DNA from: Closterium sp. NIES-65
Taxonomy: Eukaryota; Streptophyta; Zygnematophyceae; Desmidiales; Closteriaceae
Reading direction: 5' to 3'
DNA length: 64,000 nt
Assembly (NCBI GenBank): GCA_948144175.1
Contig: CANXME010002463.1
Coordinates: 2,069,001 to 2,133,000, forward strand
Position numbers and translations under genes: made by a program. The notes under the pieces were generated by a model. That model saw nothing but the letters and a program-made list of their open reading frames with translations. It made no database searches and had not been told where the DNA came from. Below are positions 25,901 through 37,800 of this stretch, in pieces. How positions within the stretch are numbered: the first letter of the stretch is position 1; each line of letters opens with the position of its first letter.

Positions 25901-28900
25901 GCTGAGGGGAAGAGGGCGGCTCCCGCCGTGGTGGGGAAACACGAGGACCAACTCCAGCAGCACCACGAGCCCGAGACTCACCCCGCCGGAGGCTGCAGTA
26001 CTGTGAGTACCACTCACGCAGCTGCTGCGAAGAGGGAGGTCCTCCAGGCGCCTCACAGTCAACTGCAACACCACCAGGCTCAGCACCCCCAGGTTCAGCA
26101 ACTCCAGGCGCAGCACCCCCAGACTCAACAACGCCAGGCTTAGTACCCCCAGACCCAGCACCCCCAGGCTCAGCACCCCCAGGATCAGCACCCCCAGACT
26201 CAGCACCCCCAGGCTCCGCCCGCTCAGGCTCCGCACGCTCAGGCTCAGCACCTCTAGTAGGACGCGAGTCGATAGCTACCTCGGCAGGCTCAACCGGGTC
26301 TACCTGAGAGACACCTGAGGGAGCGGCACCCTGAGGGGGAAGGGGGTCTACCACTGCAGCACCTGGCGCGAGGAAGAGAGGCGGGGGAGGGAGCGGGGCA
26401 GTGCGGTAGGGGAAGAGGCGGTAGAAGGGCACGGACTCGTCAAAGGTGACGTCCTGAGAGGGGAAGACTCGGTGCGAGGCGGGGTGGTAAAACTGCCAGC
26501 CAGACGCATCCGGGACAAAGCCAAGAAAGACACAGGGAGCAGTGCGGGAGGAGAGCTTGTCCGCAGACGTGTCGCGAACAAAAGCTCGGGATCCCCAGAC
26601 ACGGAAGCGTGACGCATCGCCAACCTCCCCCGTCCAGAGCAGTGTGGGCGAGGTCTCCGGAGCGGAGACACGGGGCCAGAGGTTGAGCTGATGCGCAGCG
26701 TACCGGACCGCAAACGGCCACAGAAAGTGGGGGGCAGCCGCGTGGACTAAGGAGGTACGAGCGACCTCCATGACCAAGCCAATGCGGCGTTCAGCAACCC
26801 CATTCTGCGGTGGAGAGGCCAGGAGCGTGAACGACTGGCGAATGCCGTGCTCGGCACAGTAGGCTGCCAAGAGGTCGGAGGAGAACTCGCCACCTCTGTC
26901 AGAGTGCAAGCGCAGAACAGGAAACTCCGAGCGAAAACGCTCTCGCAGCTGAAGACGTGCTCTGCTGATCCAGGGGATCAGAACATCAGGGACTTCACCC
27001 TTGGTGCGCAAGGGGAAGACCGTGGTGTAGCGTGAGTAGTCGTCAACGACGATCAAGAAGTACCTCTCCTGGCCCTGACCACGGACGCGGGCTGGGCCCC
27101 ACACGTCCATGTGGAGCGTCTGCAAAGGAGCAGTCGTCGGGGGGAACGAGGAGGAGTGAGGGGCAGCGCGCTGCCGCCCCTCGACACAGGGAAGACAAGG
27201 AGGAGCAAGGGAGGGTGGGAGGGGAGGGAGTACCCGAGGAAGACCAGAGACAAGGTACCGGGCGTGCATGCCCCGAAGGCGCTGCACTGACGGGTGACCA
27301 AGTCGGTGGTGCCAGAGGACAGTCTTGTGCGCTAGAGAGCGACACGAGCAGGGGGCAGAGAGCTGACCTGACGCAGACGCAGACGCCGCTACCTGAGGGG
27401 ACTCAGTGGTCAGTGTGTACAGGTCCGACCCCGGCTGCCGAGTGAAGGTAGCCAGGTGACGGCCCGTCCGAGCACACGTGCAGTGTGTCACACGCTCGTA
27501 GGCAGGGGTGAACTGGTGAACACCCCCATCCTGAAGCGCACAACCCGCCACCAAGTTCGTAGAGAACGAGGGGAGGTGGAGACCTGACAGTGTGCCCGAC
27601 GGGACAGCAGGACAAGGAAGGAGGGTGGAGGAGGTCGCAATGACCGGACCCCCAGAGGGGTCAGCGAGCGAGACAGCGACTGGTCGAGCAAGGGGCTCAA
27701 GAGCAGTGCGGTCACGAAAGAAACAGCGCGAAGCGCCTGAGTCTAGAGTGAAGGTGTGCAGTGCCTCAGTGGACTCAGTAGTACCTGGGGTGGCGGACAC
27801 ACACGCACCTAGAGCAGTAGCCTCACCAGTACCTGGGGTAGCAGACACGCAAGTACCTAGGGCGGCAGCCTCACTCGTGCGGATGCCTGGGTCAGGCGGA
27901 ACACTCAGGTACTGGTCCTCCTCTCCACTAATAGTCAATGCATACATTGCTTTGAGAATAACATCAAAATCAAGAGCATAGATATCGATATCCTTCTTGA
28001 GGAGATCAGCCCACTGAGGGAGCTCAGGAGCGTCAGGAAACTGAGCACGCCAAGCGTCATCTAGGCGAGAGAAGCAGCGCTGCAAAGTGTGCGCCCTCCC
28101 GCACGTCTGTCCCTTGCGGCGACCAGTGCGGATGACGTACGTGCAGCTAAGGCTACCCCCCCCACCCCCGTGCTGTAAGTACCACTCACGAAGCTCCTGG
28201 GAGGACTGAGGGTGCTGCGCACTCTGGCCAGTGCCAGAGCCTCCACGACCACCACCGCCGCCTCCACCACGACCACCACCGCCCCTGCCGCCGCCACGTC
28301 CACTGCCGCCACCACCACCGCCCCCACCCCGGCCACCGCCGCCGCCGCTGCCTCCACCACCCCCACCGCTGCCACTAGCCCCTCCAGCCCCGCCACCGCC
28401 CCCGCCGCTGCCACCACCCCCACCACCGCCTCCCCCGCCGTCACCCCCACCGCCCTTGCCTCCCCTGCCCTTGCCGCTGCGGCGCCCGCTGGGAGCGGAC
28501 GCAGAGCCGACCTGCTCAGCACCAAGAAGGTCTACAGCAGCAGCAGAGGCGACAGAGGGGAGGAGGGGGGAGGGGGAACACCCTTCGAAGAAAGGGGTGC
28601 GGGGGTCGCCACGAGAGGTACCTACAGCTACAATGCTCTTCTCAGCTGCAAGTAGTTCCTTCTCTAGGGCGGTAATGGTGAGCTCAGTGGGGCAGCGAGC
28701 TAGGAAGTGGTCCCTGACTGTACGCAGAGTGTCAGGGAGGCGGGTGACTAGGTGGTAGAGAGTGAGCCAGAGCGGGGGAGGGTTGGAGGCAAGAAACTCA
28801 GCGGGCATGGCTGCACGGAAGCGGGCATCACTAGTACGGAGGTGAGTGATGAGGTCAGCGACTGTCTGGAAAGCGGACAGGTCGGGGAACAGGTAGGGAA

Positions 28901-29324
28901 GGGAGAGACGGCCTAGTGCAGCTGAGGTCGGGGAGGAGTAGCGCGCAACTACTGCAGTGTACAGGGCCTGCGCAGTCTGATGCTGGCCGAAGTGCTCACG
29001 CTCATCTACTGGCAGGGAGTTGCGAATAGCAAAGCGGGCGTGGGCATCGCGAGTCTGCCACTGCGAGCGAGCAGTAGCGGTAGCAGTAGTAGCAGGAGCA
29101 GGGACTGTGCCTAGTGCGTGATCGTACAGCGAGATATCCTCTCTGGCAGTGAGCTGGAGGAACAGGTGCAGATCATCGAGCCAGGTATCAAACTTAATCG
29201 GGTGGCCCTCAGAATCGAACGAGAGAACTGTAGGGCTAGCCATAGCTGAAGTAGCAGTAGTGGTAGTAGCAGTAGCAGTAGCAGTAGCAGTAGCAGTGCT
29301 GTGCACAGGTAAGTAGGGCACGGC

Positions 29325-29925
29325 TCGGCTAGGGCGGCGCGGCTCGGCTAGGGCGGCGCGGCTCGGCTAGGGCGGCGCGGCTCGGCTAGGGCGGCGCGGC
29401 TCGGCTAGGGCGGCGCGGCTCGGCTGGGGCAGCGCGGCTCGGCTGGGTCGCGCGGTTCGGTTCGGGTCGCGCCGTGCGGCTCGGTCGTAGAGGGGCGAGC
29501 GCGGGAGGGCCGGTCGGGGCTAGCGCGGGGCCAAAAGGGGGGGGGGGGCGTGAGAGGCTAGCGCGGGGCCTGCAGGGGACGTGGGAGGCTAGCGTGGGGC
29601 CGTGAGAGGCTAGCGCGGGGCCTGCAGGGGCCGTGGGAGGCTAGCGCGGGGCCGACGGGGGCCTTAGGAGGCTAGCGCGGGGCTAGCGTGGGGGCCGACG
29701 GGGGCTTAGAAGGCTAGCGCGGGGCCGATCGGGGGCCTTAGGAGGCTAGCGCGGGGCTAGCGTGGGGCCGACGGGGGCTTGGGAGGCTAGCGCGGGGCCG
29801 ATCGGGGGCCTTAGGAGGCTAGCGAGGGGCTAGCGTGGGGCCGACGGGGGCCTTAGGAGGCTAGTGCGGGGCCGACCGGGGGCCGTAAGAGGCTAGCGCG
29901 GGGCCATACGGGGCCTTGAGAACGA
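29325..29925 (-). repeat. GC-rich tandem arrays in the copia-3 leader
   Basis: About 29325-29450 holds GGCTCGGCTAGGGCGGCGC units of about 19 bp in near-perfect copies. About 29560-29925 holds GAGGCTAGCGCGGGGCC units with GACGGGGGCCTTAG joints. As in the other two copia elements, the arrays lie between primer site and gag, but the units are not the same. Confidence 0.88.
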
Positions 29926-30032
29926 GGCGCTCGAGGCGCAGGAAAAAGAACGGTGGCGCACGAGGGCGCGGATAGCGGAAACGGTGGGCCCTATCGTTTC
30001 GGTCCTAGGTGGAACCTAGGCTCGTAATACCA

Positions 30033-30166
30033 TGTCAGAATGAGAACCGAGAATGAGGAGTGACTAGCAGGAACAACAGTACAAATATGTCAAACCCTAA
30101 TCTGGTGTACCCCTTATGGTGTGACCCACTACAGCCTAGAACCACACAAACATATAATGTTTGACA
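30033..30166 (-). repeat. 5' LTR of copia-3
   Basis: A 134-bp LTR starting TGTCAGAATGAG and ending TTTGACA on the plus strand, followed by TGCTT. The tRNA-Met-type primer site touches its left edge. Confidence 0.95.
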
Positions 30167-30820
30167 TGCTTCGCCCTTACATCCCAACCACAAGCCAACT
30201 GCCTCGCCACCGCCCGCCATCCATGACTCGCCCTGCATCGGAGCCGATCATCGAGTCCAAAAAAATCCTAAGCCATCGGATTCGACACCCCACGGGAATC
30301 ACGAGGATTGAATTCCTCATTCGCTGGAAGGACCGCACGCCAATTGAGGATACCTGGGTGCCCCTGGCCAACATCGAAAACCAACTAGCCCTGCAAATGT
30401 ACCTGAGGAGCCGGGGTTTCCGCGATATACACGCACTCGCGTAGCGGAGGGGGCTTCTTGAGGGGGGGGGGGGGGGGAGGGGGGGGGGGTAGTGTAAGGA
30501 ATTTTATCGACGTTTCTTAGCGCGCATTACAACATCGCGTACATCAGCAACCGTTGTTCGCTCGTTAATGCTAACGGGGCTTCGCCGACTTCGGGCGCAG
30601 TGTTTCACCAAACCTCCCACTGCTGGCCTGGCCGTGTCGGCCTACGCTTCGGGACTAGCCCGAGCATCGCTAACAACATAGCACCAGCTAGCTCGCACGC
30701 ACTGCGTTACCGTTTGCATGTTTCGGCTTATAAATGTTCGCTCATGCCTTCGCTCATATTTTGTACCCGTTTGACACCTTAGTGCAATCCTCGCTACCTC
30801 GTTTCATTGCACCCGTAACA
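30167..30820 (+). mobile_element. Ty3/gypsy chromovirus gypsy-2, 3' part
   Basis: Continuation of gypsy-2 after the copia-3 insertion. A chromodomain (FLIRWKDRTPIEDTWVP) about 30240-30440 follows the integrase, as in plant and fungal chromoviruses, where it guides insertion to modified histones. Next come a purine-rich tract about 30449-30492 and the inferred 3' LTR. Fossil copy. Confidence 0.82.
30493..30820 (+). repeat. 3' LTR of gypsy-2 (inferred limits)
   Basis: Begins TGTAAGGAA directly after a long G/A-rich polypurine tract and probably ends CCCGTAACA, giving imperfect TGT...ACA ends. A TATAAAT box lies at 30729-30735. The 5' LTR is outside the window, so the right limit is an estimate. 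Confidence 0.55.
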
Positions 30821-31776
30821 ATGAGCTAATGATACCAGTCACGTTTCAGCAACGCTTTCGAAACGTATAAACTCTTGGAAGCTGTCTAAACCATAGTCGT
30901 ATGAACTCATTAAGGCATCACGAATGGTAATAAACATTGCCGATGCTGCTCATAACGCTCGTGTAACGACCAACAACCTCCAACCAACACACGTAACACC
31001 ATGGAGGATGTACAGTGCCGTAAACTGCGGCTATTTCCGGCACGCTACTCGTCGCAAGCAATCAGCTGCTTTTGTAAAGAAACCTCCAGGTTGCCCGCAC
31101 GCCAACAGTGACCCACATTCAAAACCTGCCCATTCTCCTGGGGTAAATTTGCTCCCCGCCACCCTTTTTACACTCCCGCTCACCGCACCAGTGTACAGAA
31201 ATTAACCACCTCCAACCCACCCTGCATCGGTGCCATCCGACGCGGCGCGATGCAATGCGCCCTCCCCCATTTCCGCTTCGCCGCAACGCAATCACTGCCA
31301 AAATCTCTGTCAGTTCCGTACGTTCAACTCACAAATCACCAAGCAGAGGCGGTATGTGAGGTGCGGCCGTAGCACGCCCTTAGACGACTTTTGCAGCTGA
31401 AGCAGAAATCACAAGCAGCCAACAACATTTGCGTCGCGTCTCTTCCACAGACTCCTCCCTGTACTGCCACAACAGCATGTACATAACCTTGGACTCAAGT
31501 CAATCACCAGCCCTACGTACCCACGCACCAGCTAGAAGGATTATCACTTTCAACAGGCCAGGCTTTGTTTGAGCATCGAAACGCACTAAAGCTTGTGAAT
31601 CTCTGTTTCGCACTCTATTCGCTACGCAATAGTTATCCGTTCCCATATTTCTTCTCGACAACGGATTTTTAGCTCTTTGAAGCCCCAGTCAGTATTTTCT
31701 TTCCCTCCTTGGACCATTTCTTTCAGTCAAGACCCAGTTCACCCTTTCTCCCACATCTCCACGCGTCGCCGTTGAA
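30821..31776. other. Intergenic region upstream of gene A
   Basis: No convincing coding sequence. About 31045-31330 is recognisably similar to about 33975-34250 upstream of gene B: both have CGTCGCAA-CAATC, AACCT-CAGGTTG and CAGTGACCCACATTC blocks in the same order. This shows that the duplication which made genes A and B included upstream DNA. Confidence 0.5.
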
Positions 31777-33491
31777 ATGGCTGCGATTCACCAGACACCG
31801 CCAAATCAACGAGATAGATTCTCATCGACGAGTCGCCGCCGCTCGTGTACGCGATCAGCCCCACGGAGCGCTACCAGTCGACTCCAAGTACACCTGCTCC
31901 TCGCTACCCTTTTCTTACCCGCCTTGGCGCTCGCGGCTCGCCCCCAGTTTCCGACAGAAGGAACGCGCGACTCTAAGGACAGCGTCGTCATTGCGGTAAG
32001 CTCCAAGTCTCCGACGCTTCGTGCAAGGTCGTAAAGAGAGCAATTTGTGCGTGGTCTTGTTGGACACACTTTCCAGAAACAAACTCACGCCGTTTAATTA
32101 AATCAAGCATCCCATAAGTTTTTTTTTTTTTTTTTTCAACCTCATAAGTTTTTTTATCTGACGCTCTTTTCTTTCCTTGGCGCTGTTCTCCCCAGAGGTA
32201 TCAAGCGGGGCTGTCGAAGCTGTGTCTCGGAGCCAGTCGCGACAGGGCACGGGCGGTTATTTCAAACGCCGATTATGCCGGCAGCGACGCCAACGTGGCG
32301 CTCGCCTATTCGCAGCCCACGAACGCCACCTTCATGTACATCGGCGGCGCGAGAATTAAAGGTAAACTTCCCTTTTTTTTGTTTGTACCAACCTCCGTTA
32401 TTTCTCTCTTCCCCTCTCTGCAACCCGTCGCTCCATCTAATCCACTTGTCCCGTCCCCCACGCCTCACCCCTGCCCCCCACTCGGACTTGCCCCCATTAC
32501 TCAATTGCATACCATCCCCTCAGGCCTCCCTTTCTCCCCCCTTCTCTCTCCTTTATTCCTCTCAAGATTATACCATTCCCCTTACAACAGAACTTTCGTT
32601 TTCACATCCCCTGTATCTTCCATCTACTATCCCCTCCTTCCTCAGGACCTCGCCGCTGCGTCCCACCGGGTCTATTGGGTGTATACTCCTACTACCCCTC
32701 TACAAACAAATTCGTGAAGGGCGATCTGCGCAGCCTACCCGAGCGTGTAGTGGACTCGTCGTATGTGGTCTCCCTGACAGTGCCATCCGCGTTACAAGTC
32801 GCCCCGCAAGTGACTTTGGACGTGTCGAACATGTATCCTACGGCTCTCGAGGTTGACGCTGCAGGAACAGTATCAGCCCCTCCCATGACGCAGACCAATT
32901 TCACGGTAAGCGAGTTTTTGCCTGCCTTGAAAGTCCTTGTTCTGTAACCTCCACCTTATCCGGTACTCATGCCCCTGCATATAAGCTTCCATGTCTACAT
33001 ATTTCATCTTCCATGTCCTGGTTTCCCTGCGTTTAGTAGCTATGCACTTGTTCATATTTCCCCTCCTCATTCCAAAATCACCACATTCCTTCCTCCACTT
33101 TCGTGCAGATCTCTCCCCTCCGGCCGACCCATATGGAATGGTTTCTTCATACCTTGAGCAATACGGCGCCAAAGCTGACCCTAACGACCTCTCGGGGGCA
33201 ATTCTCGTTACTTATGACCCGTATATCGAGGCGCACGTTACGGTGTACATGATTTACCGACCCGTCTACAGTCCCGCAGCGGTGGTACAGCAGTACTGCA
33301 ACTCGAACGCTCCGTGCTACTTTGCATACGAAATGGTTGGGAGGTATGCAGCTCCTCAGGATGTATCTGCGAGGCGTCGACGAAGGCTGCTCGCAAGCAG
33401 TTCGCGAGCGGATACAATATCATCGATGGGAACGTGTGTGCGATACGTGTATGTCCCTTCGTGCAAGTGTTACAGGACCCAGCCCTGTTAG
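31777..33491 (+). CDS. Gene A: secreted or anchored protein of unknown function; last junction out of frame
   Basis: Paralogue of gene B. Exons 31777-31995, 32196-32361 and 32646-32905 match B exon for exon, with the same lengths in exons 2 and 3 and the same phases. The protein has an Arg-rich N-terminus, a hydrophobic segment (LLLATLFLPALALAA), NAT and NFT sequons, and a C-terminal part with SPPADPYGMVS, a basic RRRRRLL stretch and a cysteine cluster ending at 33491. The last exon is preserved to the stop, but the B acceptor and first few codons (TTTCAG then VAGADL) are missing here. The only nearby AG (ending 33110) gives the wrong frame. So A is either a recent pseudogene or spliced in an unusual way. 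Family not recognised. Confidence 0.6.
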
Positions 33492-34852
33492 AGTTCCAAG
33501 GTGCCAAAAAAAGGCATGACTTGCTATGTACAAATACGTGCTCCTTGGACAAGGCGTCTGGCCTAAACGCACGACCCCTGAAGTAGTAGGACCTGCGTAC
33601 GAGGACTAACGCAGAGTGGACTGTTGTATGGTAGTAGGAGAATTGTAAATGTTGATCACTTGCTCCATAAAGGAAATTTGACATCACTTGCTCAGTGCTA
33701 GAGTAGGAGTTTATTACAATACACCCTCTTTCTCGCCATTGTGAATTCGGTTATAGTGAAGTCAAGATGGGAAAAGCACGGTTAACGGTGGTTAGATTAA
33801 GTCTAGGTATGGTTCAATCAGACAAATCGAAGGTAACTAGGTTTTCCATCAGTTCAGCACAGTTCAGTGTAGTGAGAAAGAGGGTGTATCCTGAGTGAAA
33901 GACACTATGTTCGAACTTCCTATTCGTCCCGTTACAGCCCTCCCCGACCGATGCTAGGGCAAAATCCAGCATTGCGGTGGCGCACAAAGAGGATGCAGTT
34001 ATTTTGGGCAAGCGCATTCGTCGCAACCAATCGTATTTGTCGCAAGAAAACCTGCAGGTTGTTTGCTTCATCTCGATTTGTCGTTTCAACCTGCTTTCAA
34101 CAACCACACCTGTACAGTGACCCACATTCACAACCTGGCCCTGCCCTTGGCGAAAATTGCCAAATCTATTCACTCCCCCAACCCAGCCCAAACCACTCTA
34201 GCCTCCAACCAATCGGAAGTCGCGCGATGCGATGTCCCTCGGCATTTCGGCCATGCAATCAGGGGCGGCATGGCTGGCTGGATCTCGGCCATGCAATCAG
34301 GGGCGGCATGGCTGGCTGGGGGACGATTCGACAAGACATTGACGAACCAACAAGCAGCATGATTGACGACGAAAGATGCCAAGTCATTTCTGGGTGACAC
34401 AGTCTGGTCGGGGGAAGAAATTGCAGGGGGCAAGAAGGGGAAGCGTGGGGGCTTGCAGGGGCGCAATGTGTGGTGCGCATGTCACACTGATTGCGCTGGA
34501 GTGGCGGAGGGTTGACAAATCTAAGCCAACCCCAAGCAGCCAACAACTTATCGCCTCGTCACTTACCGACCGATCGACAGCTTCAGCAGCATTGCCAGAG
34601 CTGCCAGCACACTACCTTGAAGTAGATTACTAGCCATCTCAGTCTACGCACTACATGCACACAGTCAATCAGTCACATTCCATCCAGGTTATCTGCCATT
34701 CGAAGCCATTGTCATCTTATGTGCTCTCCCTGTAACACTTGAACAACAACCTTTTTCAGTCGCGTTTCCGGCAGTCGTTCCACTCAGCGATTCCGTCGAC
34801 TCGACAAAGCTCGCCATCTCGCTTACCTCGCAACTCTGTCGAATTGGCTGCA
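33492..34852. other. Intergenic region between genes A and B
   Basis: No gene seen. It contains the block (about 33975-34250) shared with the DNA upstream of gene A. A 38-bp unit containing GCAATCAGGGGCGGCATGGC occurs twice in tandem at about 34249-34322. Confidence 0.5.
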
Positions 34853-37800
34853 ATGCAGCAGGAACAGTTGAATCGACGAGGCTCTTTCTCAGCCACCGGC
34901 CGCAGACGATCGTTCACCTCTTCCCTGCGGAGAAGTTTTTTCGATCAAATCCATCTCCAAGTGCTACACGTGCTTGTGGCTGCACTTCTCGTACATTCCC
35001 TCAGTCTCACCGTACGGGCCCAGTTCTTGACAGAAAGAACGCGCGCGCAGGACAGCGTTATGATTGCGGTAAGCTCGAGGCCCCGCACAAGGCAACCTCG
35101 TATCTTTCAATGCGTCCTAGTGTCCTATCACAAATTTGGCCTTCTCTGGCCTTCGCATTTCACTAACTTCGCCCTTCTCTCTCGTCGTCTTCCCCCCTAC
35201 CGCAGAGGTATCAAGCGGGGCTGTCGAAGATGTGTCTCGGAACCAGTCGCGAGAGTGCGCGGGCGGTTGTCGCCAACGCCGATTACGCCGTCAGCGACGC
35301 CAACGTGGCGCTCGGCTATTCGCAGGCGACGAACGCCACCTTCATGTACATCGGTGGCGCGAAAATGAAGGGTAAAGTACCCCTCTTTTTCTTCTACATC
35401 GCGAAATTGGGAAGTGCGGAAAGTAGCCCTGAATACACTCTTGCACAACTTACCCGATAGTACACCCCCGGCACTTTTGAGTCAAGGTTTTAGAACTGCG
35501 TGGCGACAGTCACTGGCGTAGTAACTTCCGAGTCACTTTCCCGCGCCTTTCTGCACAAACTCAGTCAACCGTTTAGCAACGCCACCCGCATCTGCGCACA
35601 TGCTAAACAGTCACGGGCTGCTCCACCCAAATGTTCACCTGCCCATACCGTGTCAACCAACTCGAAAGCGACGAGCACGTAACCCCAACTGCCAATCCGT
35701 ACGGGCTTCCCCACGTGGCATACTGTTTCAACTCCCACGTCCACGTAAGCGTACATGCAGCAAAACGTACAGCAACCACAACCGTTGGATGGACACCCTG
35801 GTCACGCAATCACTACGGTACACGTGTCGCCTGTACATAAACTCGCATAGCACGTTACGCATTCGCGCACACAAACTCGCACATCCTTGCAAGCTCACCG
35901 CGCTCCGATCTGCACCGTACATCTGGTGGTCAAGCATCCTTCCCACACCGTACATTTGGATGCATCCCATAGGGCAGCAAACCGCATATCACGCCAACGG
36001 TAGCCACTACCCCTCATCCACGCGGCCTCACTCCACTTGCGCATCGTGCGTCCGCACCAGACGCGCCAATGCATAAACACCGTACACCTGAACCAATGCC
36101 ACCGTTTCGTGCACTTCGCGAAAAGTCTCGCCTACCATTAGGGTTGCGCTCGCAACTAGATGACGACGACACCTGCGTCGTCCATCTGTATACATCGTAA
36201 ACACCACCGACCTTCCACGTCACGCACAATTAATCCATCTTACCCGTACACTTGCAACCCGATCATGCAATCGCACAAACGGTAACCGGTTGCCCTACCC
36301 ATCGTGGCTCACGTTTGCGACGTATGCGCGAACCACTCACAACCGTGCATTTGTCGCACCCGTATAGCATATCACAGCGCACATCCCACCGTCGGCCTCA
36401 TCTTCACGCTCGTCCACGATTGTGACACGGGTGTACAAGCGCGTGCCACCCTCCCATACCATTGGCTCCACGTCATCCCTTAGCCTTGTTGCGGTCCAAC
36501 CAGATGTCTACTTACGCGCACCGCTGCATCCTTTACGTCCAACGTACAGGTGACACATGGCACACACCGTAAAATTCGCCGCAGAATGCGGCGCATCCCT
36601 CTCCGTCCCGCACATCTGGGCGACGGCGGGTTCGCTGTGGCATGCACCATATAGTTTCTGTTATGTGCTGTCATATGCGAGCAATACCCCAATTGAAGCT
36701 TTTCCCATTAACAACAAACGCACACACAAACATACAACGCCTCCACGCCTATGTCTAACCCCCCCACATCTTCAACACTGACACATGCTTAACCCAGGTG
36801 CGCGTTCCACAGCTACACATAACCCTGTCACACAGCCGCAAATCATCGTACACACGCAGCCAATCTACTGTCCCCGCAACGGTAAAACCCACGCTTCCCC
36901 CATCCCCTCCACGCCAGCCGTCCTACTCATCCCCCACGGATGCCGAAAGGTCGTCGTCCCCCACTGGCTCCTCCGGCTGGGCTGCGCCGGCGGGCCTCAT
37001 GTGCTCCAGGCCGCACGCAGAGATGCGCAGGCCATGGCGCCCCCAGATCCACGCCTCCCGCTCCGCGTCATACTCCGGGTTGCGGATCCTGATCGCCCTC
37101 TCCACGGCCTCCTTAACCAGGACCTTGAGGCCGTCCACAACGTGGGCGTTTCCGCCGGCCGAGTTGGAAAGCCGGCCTTTCCTCTGCTCCCAGTAGAGGA
37201 CGCAGTCGGAGACCTGCGCCATCACGCATCGTGTCACTCAAATGGTTAGACGTAAACAACACAGATGCATGGCACACATAGAGCGCACAGACTCACCACA
37301 TGCTCCAACCAGGCCAGGTGGTACACCTTCAGCGTCATCACCAGGCCGGCCTTCTTGGGCCTGAATGCAGCCTTCGCACATGTCGCGAACGCCCGAGAGG
37401 CGAACGGCATGCCATCCCGGTCTGTCGCCCATGTCGTGAGCACCAGTGTTTCTGCATTCCCACGTGCATGCAGGTCAGTGTCAACGGCCGTCACGCACGA
37501 GGGTGACAGCATAACGATGCGGTGGCAAGCCTGGTTGCTGGGGTAGACCGCACTCACCAGGGGGGTCAGCGCCGAACCCAATGCGCTCCCGGATCTTCTC
37601 AATACTGCGTTCCTTCTCCGGTGCCCATGGGCTGGATGCGTCCCGATCGTCGCGGAACAAGCCGAGCTTGGGAAGTGCAATGTCGCGCACGCGGGCGGCA
37701 GCCCGCGTCTTCCACTCAGAGAGTGTCTTGTTGAGATCAGCGCGACGCGACTAGTCAGCCGCCAACGCCAAACAGGCGAAGCTATGCGGCAGGCGGTCCA

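Larger units (their letters stand above)
22841..30166 (-). mobile_element. Ty1/copia retrotransposon copia-3, full length
   Basis: A 7326-bp element with two 134-bp LTRs (22841-22974 and 30033-30166, 2 mismatches) and a perfect target duplication TGCTT (22836-22840 and 30167-30171). The primer site about 30019-30032 reads TGGTATTACGAGCC on the minus strand. Parts: leader repeats about 29325-29925; gag from about 29243; Gly-rich stretch about 28230-28500; protease LDSGASRCFF about 27740; WHHRLGHPS about 27310; integrase about 27180-26450 (HMDVWGP, LHSDRGGEF); GGAEPGGAEP-type linker about 26280-25160; reverse transcriptase about 24720-24170; RNase H about 23800-23360. The frame 24135-29321 is open for 1728 codons. 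The copy is nearly whole, with about two breaks near the end of pol. It is the youngest copia by LTR divergence. Confidence 0.95.
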
